Source: an uncultured Lentisphaeria bacterium | Lineage (GTDB): Bacteria > Verrucomicrobiota > Lentisphaeria > Victivallales > UBA1829 | Length of the DNA: 64,000 nucleotides | Direction of reading: 5' to 3' | NCBI GenBank assembly: GCA_949287225.1 | Contig: CASEFP010000017.1 | Coordinates: forward strand, 1-64,000 | Shown: positions 46,701 through 55,531 of the stretch, piece by piece | Numbering within the stretch: the stretch's first letter is position 1 | Layout of the letters: each line of letters starts with the position of its first letter | Made by a program: the position numbers and the translations under genes | The notes under the pieces: model-generated | The model's database searches: none | Seen by the model: only the letters and a program-made list of their open reading frames with translations | What the model was told of the DNA's origin: nothing

Positions 46701-49700
46701 TCACCCTCTTTTTTCTGTTTTCGTCGTTCCCGCCGGAAGAAATTCGAGTGTGGAAAAGTTGAACAGCCCCATGGGAACCAGCACGATACGATGCCTTCCA
46801 GCCGGAAGTGATACTCCGGAAACTTTCACAAACGTATCACATCCCCAGTGGGACGAAGCATGCGGTTCAATCCGGAATACCGCGACAGGATCGGCGGTTC
46901 CGTCGAGAAACATCAGAAGCCGGTGTTCCCGGCCTCGTACCGGCGTTCCGCATTTCAGCGAGATATCATAGTTTCCCGTCTGTGCAATCTCCACCGTGTA
47001 CTTGAGCCATTCTCCCGCAATAACGCGCCCGATCACCTCTCCCGCGGTATCGACATCTTCACCGGGCCGGAACGGTTTATCGCCCGGCTTGTTGAAAAAA
47101 TTCCCCCGGTCGTCAAGATAGGCGGCTCCGTTACCGCCCTCGTCATAAAAGGCGGGATTGAGTTTTCCGGGAATTCGCTGCGCCCTGCCGAGATAGGGTG
47201 TCGTGGGTTTGTCCGGAACGACAAGCACAAAGGCGGGCGGCATCGCGCAGGATGCCATTCCGTTCGCATCCAGAGCCAGCGCGGAAAATCCGTGCAGGCC
47301 GTCGAGTGACGGACGGATGCCGCTGCGTCCCGGAATCATATAGGGCGTGTTTTCGTAATGCAGCGGATCAATCGCAAGCTGGAAACGGCAGGAGGGTTTC
47401 TTGCTGTGCGCTATGATCGCGCCGGTGTCCATCAGGTATACCCCCTGAACCGGTGAGCCTGTCCGGGCGGAGGGACGCGCTTCAAATTCAAATGCGAAAT
47501 CCGCTCCCGGACGGACGATCCGCAACGTGGATGCAGGTGTTTTTTTCCACCGCACAACCGGAGCCAGTTCCGCCGGATACTCGTAAAAGCGGAAACGGTC
47601 GATGAGGAAATGCTCCGGGAAGTGCCCGTCCGCCGGATTGCTCCAGCTGCTGCCCCATGCGTTCGGCTTCATGATGATCCCGCTGAAAATGGCATTGAGT
47701 TCCGCAGGGCCGCCGCCGTGCGAAAAAGGATCGAACACGACACCGTCATAGCTGCTGTGATTCGCCTGCGAGGAGATCAGTTTTCCATCAAGATAAAACG
47801 AAATTTCAAACGGGGTGCGTTTGCAGGCGATGGTATGGAAATCCTCAAATTCCGAAGCCTTGATTTTTGACAGATAGTTCCAGCTTTTCTGAACATTGCC
47901 GACAAAGGTATGCAGATTGTGGTCAAGGACAAAATCAGTACCGTCCTTTGTTTTTCTGGTGTAATAATCCTCAAACACGTCAATCTCGATTCCATCCAGC
48001 ATCGGATGGTGTCCGGTGCCCCAGAGCCAGAACGACGCCCACCAGCCGGGCTGACGCGTGAATTTCAATCTGGCCTCATAATAGCCATAGCCGAAAAACC
48101 TCCGGCTGGTCACGTTCGACGAGCGCAGCCGGCCCTTCTGGTCGAATGCCGCGGTGATCACCAGATTGCCTTTCCCGTCTGTTTTCGCGTATTCCGGAAA
48201 TGAACAGTTCCAGTTCGACGAATCCAGTTCCGCTCCGTTGAAATCATCTTCAAATACCAGCTTCCAGCCGGCCTTGACCGGATCAAACTCACGCGCGGGT
48301 GACAAACGGAACGGAAATGATTTCGTGCGCCCCTCCGGAACGGCAAGTCCGGCGTAAAGCTGATCCACAGTTGCCGAACCGGAGCCTTCGGCAAGAGCCA
48401 GAACGGCGAATGGGGGAAGCTCAATTGAACCGGAGGCATCGCACTGCGAACTGTCCGCAAGGCTTTTCATGCGCAGGGAACACTGTCCGTCCGATCCGAT
48501 GGTGAACAGGATGTCCGCAGGCAGCTGCTCCATGGAAAGCGGCAGGGAAAAAACTCTTTTTTTCCCTGTTTTCAGCAGAGCCGTAATTCTTTCCGTTGTC
48601 CGGCCGAAGGAAAGTTCGGACGCGCCGAGACGGCAGAGCAGTTCCCCGTCCAGCGCATACAGGCGAAATCCCAATGCGAACCGGGCCTCGGAAAGAGAGT
48701 CCGGAATCCGGACTTCCTGTTCCGGAATCAGCACGGAGCCTGCCCGGTAGACCCCCTGCCGGGTCTCCACCAGCAGGCCGGGAGAGAGTATGCCGCTGAT
48801 GATCCGGGGCGAACCGGCGCGCGATGGATCCGGGCGTTCAAAATCATCTGCAAAGAAATGCTTCACAATCTTATACGCGTTTTTCCCCGTAAAGTCATCC
48901 GGACCGCCGAGATGGATTTTCGAAGAACCCTTTCCCGTCACATAGCGGACGGCGATCACATTTTTCCCCTTCCGCAGCAGGGCGGTCGCAACATGATTCG
49001 TGATGGAAAGATTGCCTGTCCGGTTTCCAGACTCCGCTGTATCTATCAGCAGTTTTCCGTTGACATAAACACTGACCCACCAGTCCGCTCCGGCACCGAT
49101 CGTGAATTCGCTTACAGCCGGCGCCTCCACTTCCGTAAACAGCCATGCACAGTTCCCCGCCTTCTGCGAACCGAAGCGTTCTGCCAGATCAAACAGCGTC
49201 CCATCCGGATGCACGGTTTCCGCCTTGCCGCCGCCAAAGGTTTCCGGAACGGCAAGGAGGAGTTCCGCTCCGGGGATGAATTCTCGCGCCACAGGCAGAA
49301 ACAGTTTCCAGGAGCGCGACAGCGACCCCTTGCCCGCGACATACCGCCCCGGCAGAAATTCCACTCTCATATCCCGGAGCGCCAGTTCACACCCGATTCC
49401 CGTCCCCAGCATGATCTTTGCCTTTGCGGAAACCGCGCCGGGCTTCAGATTGGTTACGGAGAATTCCATTTCAACCTTCTGCCACTGATCGGAAAGCGGG
49501 AAAAAATGTGAAGGCGTCATCCCGAACCATTCTCCACCGGCCCCCAGCAGATGAAGACGGAAATACGCGCGTCCTTTTCCCCGCAGGTCGACAGAGACAC
49601 GAACCTTGCCGCCGGGCTGCACGTCAAACAGGGCGGAATTGAATCCGAATCCCTCCTTTCCGCGCACATTGGCAAAGTGTACGACTCCCGCGTCCACCTT

Positions 49701-49856
49701 CACGGCCGGGTACGGCCGGTGTCCCTGATAAGGATTGAACACCCATCCTTCGGGAACTCCATTGCGCCCTTTTTTCGAAAAATCTCCATGAATCGCAACT
49801 TCCGCGGCATTCGCGGTAAGACAAAGCACAAGAGCCACTGCAAAAATTGTCCGCAT
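46701..49856 (-). CDS. Secreted GH16-family beta-glucanase/galactanase-like enzyme with CBM6
   Basis: 1051 residues. Signal peptide (MRTIFAVALVLCLTANAA). Residues 20-160 are a jelly roll homologous to the stand-alone protein at 12297, and about 170-330 a galactose-binding-like domain (WWVSVYVNGKLL, LRKGKNVIAVRY). GH16 spans about 540-800: WKLVFEDDFNGAELDSSNW, GWWASFWLW and the catalytic motif DGIEIDVFED (about 617-626; E-x-D-x-x-E with nucleophile and acid/base Glu). The C-terminal CBM6 (about 930-1045) has DVDTAGEVIGRVIAGEWLKY. GH16 enzymes cleave beta-1,3/1,4-glucans or galactans. ATG at 49856 has AAGGAGG upstream; a start at 50129 would overlap the regulator gene and is rejected. Confidence 0.88.
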   Translation of the reverse strand: MRTIFAVALVLCLTANAAEVAIHGDFSKKGRNGVPEGWVFNPYQGHRPYPAVKVDAGVVHFANVRGKEGFGFNSALFDVQPGGKVRVSVDLRGKGRAYFRLHLLGAGGEWFGMTPSHFFPLSDQWQKVEMEFSVTNLKPGAVSAKAKIMLGTGIGCELALRDMRVEFLPGRYVAGKGSLSRSWKLFLPVAREFIPGAELLLAVPETFGGGKAETVHPDGTLFDLAERFGSQKAGNCAWLFTEVEAPAVSEFTIGAGADWWVSVYVNGKLLIDTAESGNRTGNLSITNHVATALLRKGKNVIAVRYVTGKGSSKIHLGGPDDFTGKNAYKIVKHFFADDFERPDPSRAGSPRIISGILSPGLLVETRQGVYRAGSVLIPEQEVRIPDSLSEARFALGFRLYALDGELLCRLGASELSFGRTTERITALLKTGKKRVFSLPLSMEQLPADILFTIGSDGQCSLRMKSLADSSQCDASGSIELPPFAVLALAEGSGSATVDQLYAGLAVPEGRTKSFPFRLSPAREFDPVKAGWKLVFEDDFNGAELDSSNWNCSFPEYAKTDGKGNLVITAAFDQKGRLRSSNVTSRRFFGYGYYEARLKFTRQPGWWASFWLWGTGHHPMLDGIEIDVFEDYYTRKTKDGTDFVLDHNLHTFVGNVQKSWNYLSKIKASEFEDFHTIACKRTPFEISFYLDGKLISSQANHSSYDGVVFDPFSHGGGPAELNAIFSGIIMKPNAWGSSWSNPADGHFPEHFLIDRFRFYEYPAELAPVVRWKKTPASTLRIVRPGADFAFEFEARPSARTGSPVQGVYLMDTGAIIAHSKKPSCRFQLAIDPLHYENTPYMIPGRSGIRPSLDGLHGFSALALDANGMASCAMPPAFVLVVPDKPTTPYLGRAQRIPGKLNPAFYDEGGNGAAYLDDRGNFFNKPGDKPFRPGEDVDTAGEVIGRVIAGEWLKYTVEIAQTGNYDISLKCGTPVRGREHRLLMFLDGTADPVAVFRIEPHASSHWGCDTFVKVSGVSLPAGRHRIVLVPMGLFNFSTLEFLPAGTTKTEKRG

Positions 49857-49869
49857 AGTCTCTTCCTCC

Positions 49870-51060
49870 TTATTTGAATTTGAAAGATGATCCCGGCAGG
49901 GGAAATGAGTTCTGCGGATTCTCCGCAGAGTCCCTGCGCGAAGAGTCCATGAACGGATAGCGGCAGCTCTTCCGGATGACCAGCTCCCCGGGCAGCCATG
50001 TGATGGAGTTCTCCTGGGGGATACTGGAAAAAGCGCGAAAGACATGTTCGGCGGCAGTATAACCAAGCGCCCAGATCGGCTCGCGGAACACGGAAACATC
50101 CCGGAATTTCGGATCACGGCTGTCTTCATCCAGCGAGATCAGGGAGACATCGCCGGGAATGCTCCGTCCGGATTCGGCAACCACCTCCATCACGATATCC
50201 GTGAGGGTCCGGATTGTGAAGAATGCTTCGATTTCCAGATGATTCCGGTAGTATTCCTGAAAGCGTTTCTTCGGATTTCGTCCCGTTGCGCAGGAAAAGA
50301 GATGCTCCTCGGGAGAAGCAACGCCATGCCGTGCAAGTTCCTTGATAAAGCACTCTTTCCGGCGGTGAAAAAGCGGTTCGGCCACCTGCATGTCGACAAA
50401 ACAGATTTCCGAAAGTCCCATCCCGAAGAAAAAGTCAAGGACCTGCCGGACCGCATCTTCATGATCAACATACAGTGCCGGAACTCCCGCAGCGGTACGG
50501 TTGATCGTGACCTGCGGAATACCGGCCTGCGCAAGTTCCTCGATCAGCGGAATGGTTCCGGATTCCGGACGGTCATGAATCAGAGCATCATATTTGAGAG
50601 CACGGTAATTGGCAATCATGCGCGGTGCGCTCATCTGTCTGCTGTCAATGATGTCTAGCTTCGTATGATGCACAAAGGTATAATCCAGAATTCCCGAGAT
50701 CAGGCGCTGCACATAATAATCGCTCTGCGTCCATGCCGTCGCCAGGAGAATATGCCGCAGACAAACCTTGTCCGCCGGCCGTTCTCCCGGTGGAACGACA
50801 AAGGTTCCAAATCCGGTTTTGCGCTGCAGCAGCCCTTCATTCTGAAGTTTCTGGAGCACCTTCCGGATCGTGTTCCGGCTGAGATGATAGTTCTCCGCAA
50901 GCTGCTGTTCTGTAAAAAGCGGTTCATCGAAATTCTTCCTGCAGCTCAGGATCAGGCGGCGGAGATCATCTTCCAGCATCGTGCGGCGAAATGCAGGTTT
51001 CCCGATGCCGCACATCATTTTTTCATGGAAGTCCACCATAAAAACGCCACATTTGTTCAT
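49870..51060 (-). CDS. GntR-type regulator with LacI-like sensor domain
   Basis: 396 residues. The winged helix (about 40-95) reads PLFTEQQLAENYHLSRNTIR, then LLQRKTGFGTFVVPPGE. The sensor domain follows, with LRHILLATAWTQSDYYVQRL, EDAVRQVLDFFFGMGLSEI and DVSLISLDEDSRDPKFRDVS, the LacI C-terminal pattern. ATG at 51060 is proposed; 51039 and 51015 are alternatives. The GH16 gene starts 13 bp after the stop, so regulator, GH16 enzyme and pseudopilin form one leftward operon with likely autoregulation. Confidence 0.84.
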   Translation of the reverse strand: MNKCGVFMVDFHEKMMCGIGKPAFRRTMLEDDLRRLILSCRKNFDEPLFTEQQLAENYHLSRNTIRKVLQKLQNEGLLQRKTGFGTFVVPPGERPADKVCLRHILLATAWTQSDYYVQRLISGILDYTFVHHTKLDIIDSRQMSAPRMIANYRALKYDALIHDRPESGTIPLIEELAQAGIPQVTINRTAAGVPALYVDHEDAVRQVLDFFFGMGLSEICFVDMQVAEPLFHRRKECFIKELARHGVASPEEHLFSCATGRNPKKRFQEYYRNHLEIEAFFTIRTLTDIVMEVVAESGRSIPGDVSLISLDEDSRDPKFRDVSVFREPIWALGYTAAEHVFRAFSSIPQENSITWLPGELVIRKSCRYPFMDSSRRDSAENPQNSFPLPGSSFKFK

Positions 51061-51251
51061 GATTGTTCTTTTTTTAAAACTAACATCGGAAAATGTGGAA
51101 ATCAAGTCTGAGGAAAGAAAAAATATAAAAATCTTTCACAGGCGTCTCATAAATCTTTGAAATTGTCACATGTGCTAAGCTGCGGGAAAATGGTCTGAAG
51201 AGTGTGTAAAAAAGAATAACACCTTTCTCTGAACAAGAAGGAAGGTGTGAA

Positions 51252-51911
51252 ATGAAAGAAACACCTGGAAAAGTGCCGAATCGGAATGGGCTCCGCTATT
51301 CGGCGGCCGGCAAGCTCAAGGCAGTGAAACTCTGCCTTGAGGAAGCTTATCAGGTCAAAGCCATCGAGCGGGAACTCGGGATCGGGAAAAGTTCCCTCGG
51401 CGAATGGCTCCGGGAATACCGGGAAAAGGGTTCTGCTCCGTTCCTGTCAGTAGCGGAGAAAAGTGCTTCGGAATTTGAAAGGCGCCCCCAATGAATTGAG
51501 GTGCACCGGCGTGATGTATTTCGTCTTCTGAAGAAACAGCAACTGCGCGGTAATTGCCATCGTCTGAGCGCAGTTTCCGCTTTACAAATCTTCGCTGTGA
51601 TTCCCTTCAACAGTCCGCCTGGATTTCCGCAGTTCAACGGGGTGATGGAGCGAAGCCAGAGGAAAATCAAACGTTATTTGCATGCGATTCTGAAAGATAA
51701 GGAGGAGTTCAATTCATTCGCCGTGGCGGTACATTTGTCTGTCGAACGGGCCAATCGGCACAGACGCGCAGTGCTGGCGGGAAAGTGCGCATGGGAACGC
51801 AGGGAAGAGGAGTTTACGCTCTTCTCCAGGCGGGAACGGGAAAGCATTTATCTGGAAATCAAGCGTTTGGCGAAATGGATTCTGGAGACATTTCCAAGAA
51901 AAAACGACTGA
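51252..51911 (+). mobile_element. Integrase-type transposase remnant with internal deletion
   Basis: 51252-51494 encodes an 80-residue HTH piece (KLKAVKLCLEEAYQVKAIER, LGIGKSSLGEWLREYREKG). After a stop the plus strand continues with the C-terminal part of a DDE integrase: FPQFNGVMERSQRKIKRYLH, ANRHRRAVLAGK and REEEFTLFSRRERESIYLEI, ending at 51911. The catalytic core between them is missing, so it is inactive. The ATG at 51252 keeps AAGGAAGG upstream, and ACACCTT/AAGGTGT arms lie just before it (about 51219-51248). Confidence 0.65.
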
Positions 51912-52328
51912 GGAAAGGCGCGAACGCCCATGCCTGGAGAATCGCGATACCGCGTTATCTGTCATCAGGCTTTTCCGTCACGGCAGGGAATTACATTAAT
52001 CGAAGGCTTATTCCCGCGTTCACTCCGTCCTACGGGTACTTCCGGCATTTCCGGATCGCGTTTCCTTGAAAGCAGATCTTCCAACGTCGCTCAATTTTAA
52101 TCCGTCATTCAAATATTCTTGATTTGCAATCAGATTTATTCATGCTATTTGATTCTTATTGACAGAATAAGATTTATTGTTGCATCTTATTGATTGTCAA
52201 TTGATTATCCAGGAGAAAAGTGTTACCTGTTTTTTACTGAAAAACAGAACCATTTATTCTCGCACATGACATCTTCTCAGGATTCATTTTATTTGTCATG
52301 ATTAAAGACGTAATAGTGTAAACAGACT
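51912..52328. other. AT-rich intergenic region
   Basis: About 415 bp between the transposase remnant and the SDR stop. A short inverted repeat AATAAGAT/ATCTTATT (52166-52191) is present without a clear T run. No gene is seen. Confidence 0.4.
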
Positions 52329-53078
52329 CTAGAATATACGAGCAAGTTTTCTCTGCACTCCTCCGTCAATTGCAATATCAGCACCATTGATGAATGAAGA
52401 GTCCTCCGACGCAAGGAAAAGGCAGAGAGCCGCCACGTCGGCAGGCGTTCCGTAACGACCGAGCGGGATTCCAGTATTTTCAGCCGGAACAGCCCCCCTC
52501 CCTGTGATATCAATGTAACCGGGCAGAATATTGTTCACCCGGATGCCTTCCGCTCCCGCCTCAATGGCAAGCTGGCCGGTCATGGCGTGAATCGCCCCCT
52601 TGCTGGCGGCATAGAGAGTTCTCCCCGGAACGGAACTGTCCTGATGCACGGAACCGATATTGACAATGCTTCCCGGATGCCCCCGCATCAGACGGATTTC
52701 ATTCAGACAGCAGAACAGCGTTCCCTTGATATTGATATCAGTCAGACGATAATACAATTCGGAGTCGATTTCGTCCAGAGAACGGGGAGGATGGTTCCAT
52801 CCGGCGTTGTTGACCGCACAGTCCAGTCCTCCAAACTCTTTTCTTATTGCGGCAAACATTCCGGCAAGCTGTCCGTCGTTGCTCAAATCGGCCCGGAACA
52901 GGTGAATTTCCCCTGCAAGTTCAGAAGCGACCCGTTCGGCAAGTTCCGGATCGGAACGGTAATGGAAAAAAATCCGTGCACCGGCTTTTGAAAAGGCCCG
53001 GACAATTCCTTCGCCGATTCCACGGGAGGCTCCCGTGACAAGAACCCGTTTCCCTCGTAAATCGTCATACTGTCCCAT
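52329..53078 (-). CDS. Short-chain dehydrogenase/reductase (SDR)
   Basis: 249 residues, classical SDR. NAD(P)-binding GASRGIGEGIV (about residues 14-24), VNNAGWNHPP, the active-site set with Ser in VNIGSVHQDSS, and YAASK with Tyr and Lys, then RVNNILPGYIDI. The C-terminal SFINGADIAIDGG is standard. ATG at 53078 with AGGAAGGA upstream; longer starts have no site and overlap the preceding gene too far. It is the last gene of the leftward operon that begins at 57740 and overlaps the unknown gene by 14 bp. It probably reduces a keto intermediate of that pathway (inference). Confidence 0.9.
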   Translation of the reverse strand: MGQYDDLRGKRVLVTGASRGIGEGIVRAFSKAGARIFFHYRSDPELAERVASELAGEIHLFRADLSNDGQLAGMFAAIRKEFGGLDCAVNNAGWNHPPRSLDEIDSELYYRLTDINIKGTLFCCLNEIRLMRGHPGSIVNIGSVHQDSSVPGRTLYAASKGAIHAMTGQLAIEAGAEGIRVNNILPGYIDITGRGAVPAENTGIPLGRYGTPADVAALCLFLASEDSSFINGADIAIDGGVQRKLARIF

Positions 53079-53502
53079 GGATTCCTTCCTCTCTGAACTC
53101 TCCGCGGAGTTCTTTATACAGGATTTCAAAAACTGATTCATTAAACGGACCGGATCGAAAAGATGGAACGCGGCAGTCGCCACGGCGGTTCACCCCTCTC
53201 TGCTTTAAGAACCGTTCTCCAGAAAAGAGGATCCTCTCAGCATTCCTGCGGATGTGATTCCGCGTATCGGCAAGGATGCAGACGACACGCTTGCACCGAC
53301 AGATTTGCACAGGGATGTCCATCAGCTTTTCCTCTTTCTTTCCGGACGGAGTATCATTGATCCCCCCATTTCCAGATAAAGCGGGAGTGTCGGTTTCGAG
53401 CGCAATCACGGCCTCACAGCGGAACTTGCAGCCGTCCGGTGCCGGGGTGCCGCGTTTATCGGCCCCACCTGGAAGGACCGGGCTGATTCCTTTGATTTCC
53501 AT
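53065..53502 (-). CDS. Unknown 145-residue protein in the amidohydrolase operon
   Basis: No family recognised. It fills exactly the gap between the deacylase stop (24 bp upstream of its ATG) and the SDR start (14-bp overlap), and the minus-strand frame is open throughout. It is soluble, with several cysteines (CKFRCEAV, QICRCKRVVC) and a basic C-terminal half (ADTRNHIRRNAERIL). The first residues MEIKGISPVL recall FucU/RbsD-type starts, but the rest does not fit that family. Codon choice is less GC3-biased than its neighbours, so it may be foreign, diverged or partly decayed. Confidence 0.5.
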   Translation of the reverse strand: MEIKGISPVLPGGADKRGTPAPDGCKFRCEAVIALETDTPALSGNGGINDTPSGKKEEKLMDIPVQICRCKRVVCILADTRNHIRRNAERILFSGERFLKQRGVNRRGDCRVPSFRSGPFNESVFEILYKELRGEFREEGIHGTV

Positions 53503-53526
53503 CCTGCGTTCTCTCTGTGCGGGAAG

Positions 53527-55083
53527 TTATTTTCCTCTCCGGAGCGGACGCCCGGCAAGAATTCCGGTCGGCCGGCCGTTTCTGACGGCAATTTTTCCGT
53601 TGACAACGACCAGCTGCATGCCGGAAGCCGTTTGACGGGGGTTGGAAAATACCGCCCTGTCAATGACCTCACCATGCCGGAACACGCAGAGGTCGGCAAA
53701 ATATTTCTCTTCCAGAATTCCGCGGTTGCGCAGCCCGAAAAGCTGACAGGGCCTGGCCGAAGCGTTTTGCGCGAATGTCGAAAGCGGCACACTTTTCCGG
53801 AAGGCCAGGCGCAGGAGCCGGGCAAAGGTCCCGTAACTCCTGGGATGTGGAAACGCATACCCCGGCAGGGTATCCGAGCCGAACATATAACAGGGGTTCC
53901 GCATCAGTTCGGCAAAATCGCTTTCCAGCATCCCGGGGAGTTCGTCCGGAGCATCCATCCCCGGGCGGAACGCCAGGCAGAGTTTTTCTTCCGCCAGAAG
54001 ATCAAGCAGCATTTCGGGCAGCTCCTGACCGCGCATCCGCGCGATTTCACGATAGGTCCGATTCCAATAGTCCGGGTGACGGGGCGCGTGAAGAACGACT
54101 CCTTCCGCCGCCAGTTTTTCCGGATGTTTCCGCCATTCCTCCAGAATCTGCTTCTGCCACCCGGCATCCCGGAGACGTTCCAGAATACGGGCGCAGCCTC
54201 CTTCCATCACACGCATCGGCAGATTGACCGCCGCATATCCCGCACCGACAGGATACGGATAGAAATCGGCCGTTACACGGAGCCCTTCGGCGATTCCCCG
54301 CTCTATCGGCTCAAGCAGACCGGCCAGCTGCCCGGCGCTTTTCAGGTTGGTCCGATAGTGGGAGAAATGGACACAGGCACCACTTTTTCTCGCAAATTCG
54401 AGAACCTCTTCCCTGGGATCAAAACCTTGAACTCCTTCCCGCAGGGCGGTCCGCTGATGCACACAGACAGGAGCGTCAAATTCCGCGGCGACCCTGCTGA
54501 GCGCTATGACCTCCTCCGTATCGCTGAACGAAGCGGGATAATAAGCCAGTCCGGTGGAAAATGCGCATGCCCCTTCCCGGAAGGCCTGCCGGGCCAGTTC
54601 CCGCGCCTGTTTTTCCGGAAGCGGCACATCCCGGAAACCGCAAAGCGCGCATCGGAGGGAAGAGTGCGCCAGATGAACCGCAGCATTCACGCCGGTTTCA
54701 GGAAGAGAATCCAGATACGCGGCGCAGGAGGAGAAGAGGCGCGGAACCGTACCGAAAATTCCGGCCATCACATGGCCGTAATCCGATTTTTTCAGCGGGA
54801 AGAGAGCGATTCCGCAGGCTCCGGCGATTTCCGTTGTAATCCCCTGGCAGAGAGCTTCCGCGCGCTCCGGTTTCCGCATCAGATTCCAGTCGGAGTGCGT
54901 ATGGACATCGACAAAGCCGGGAGTGACCGCCATGCCGGTTGCGTCGAAAGTCTCTCTGGCCGGGCATCCGGTCAAAATGCCGACGGCGGCGATTCTGTCC
55001 GCCTGCACGGCAATGTCTTTCCTGACGGGGACTCCTCCGCGCCCGTCATAGACCATTCCTCCGGCAATCAGCAGATCGAACAT
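53527..55083 (-). CDS. N-acyl-D-amino-acid deacylase-like amidohydrolase
   Basis: 518 residues, amidohydrolase superfamily of the D-aminoacylase group. Beta-sandwich N-terminus (DLLIAGGMVYDGRGG), metal motif PGFVDVHTHSDWNL (about 55-68), VHLAHSSLRCAL, VHFSHYRTN, and the family's C-terminal signature FGSDTLPGYAFPHPRSYGTF (about 405-424). Such enzymes remove acyl groups from N-acyl-D-amino acids or related sugar acids. ATG at 55083 lies 4 bp after the RidA stop. Its neighbours suggest the substrate is an N-acylated amino sugar acid, which is an inference. Confidence 0.85.
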   Translation of the reverse strand: MFDLLIAGGMVYDGRGGVPVRKDIAVQADRIAAVGILTGCPARETFDATGMAVTPGFVDVHTHSDWNLMRKPERAEALCQGITTEIAGACGIALFPLKKSDYGHVMAGIFGTVPRLFSSCAAYLDSLPETGVNAAVHLAHSSLRCALCGFRDVPLPEKQARELARQAFREGACAFSTGLAYYPASFSDTEEVIALSRVAAEFDAPVCVHQRTALREGVQGFDPREEVLEFARKSGACVHFSHYRTNLKSAGQLAGLLEPIERGIAEGLRVTADFYPYPVGAGYAAVNLPMRVMEGGCARILERLRDAGWQKQILEEWRKHPEKLAAEGVVLHAPRHPDYWNRTYREIARMRGQELPEMLLDLLAEEKLCLAFRPGMDAPDELPGMLESDFAELMRNPCYMFGSDTLPGYAFPHPRSYGTFARLLRLAFRKSVPLSTFAQNASARPCQLFGLRNRGILEEKYFADLCVFRHGEVIDRAVFSNPRQTASGMQLVVVNGKIAVRNGRPTGILAGRPLRRGK

Positions 55084-55087
55084 GAAA

Positions 55088-55531
55088 TCACTCGAGTTCG
55101 ACGATCATTTCCACTTCGACGGCGATTCCGTTCGGCAGCGATCCCATGCCGACCGCGGAGCGCGCATGGCTTCCGATCGTTTCTCCGAATGCTTCCAGAA
55201 GCAGTTCGGAAACGCCGTTCAGCACTTGGGGATGTTCCGTAAAAGTCTCGACCGCGTTGACCATGCCGAAGACCTTGACAAAACTGCGGACTTTGTCCAG
55301 GTCACCGCAGTGCAGCTTGATCGCCTCAAGGCAATGAACTGCCGCTTCCCTGGCCGCCGCATAGCCGTCGGCAGTGCTCAGCGAAGCGCCGACTTTGCCC
55401 CTGATCTTTGTACCGTGCCCGGAAACAAACAGAAGCTTTCCCGTCTGTTTGCTGTGCAGAATAGGATGGCTGCACGGACCGGGAAGAACAAGCTCGATTC
55501 CCATTTCCGCAAGTTTCATTTCAATTTTCAT
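55088..55531 (-). CDS. ridA: RidA-family (YjgF/L-PSP) protein
   Basis: 147 residues; this is a RidA-type trimeric enamine/imine deaminase by sequence (FVSGHGTKIRGKVGASLSTA, AAREAAVHCLEAIKLHCGDL, LEAFGETIGSHARSAVGMG with the conserved Arg, then EVEMIVELE). RidA proteins hydrolyse reactive 2-aminoacrylate or related imines made by PLP enzymes. It starts with GGAGG upstream and overlaps the SelA-like PLP gene as ATGA. That is exactly the partner expected for a beta-eliminating PLP enzyme. Confidence 0.88.
   Translation of the reverse strand: MKIEMKLAEMGIELVLPGPCSHPILHSKQTGKLLFVSGHGTKIRGKVGASLSTADGYAAAREAAVHCLEAIKLHCGDLDKVRSFVKVFGMVNAVETFTEHPQVLNGVSELLLEAFGETIGSHARSAVGMGSLPNGIAVEVEMIVELE

Noticed and set aside
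46701-50129. GH16 gene starting at 50129 with 91 extra residues
   Set aside because: The extra part overlaps the GntR gene, has no ribosome site and would bury the signal peptide that starts at 49856.
53632-55242. Long rightward frame opposite the deacylase and RidA
   Set aside because: It is a shadow; the minus strand has clear amidohydrolase and RidA signatures. The same reasoning was used for frames opposite other large genes (12700-14163, 14310-15932, 22582-24114, 34080-35534, 41348-42517, 60025-61440).
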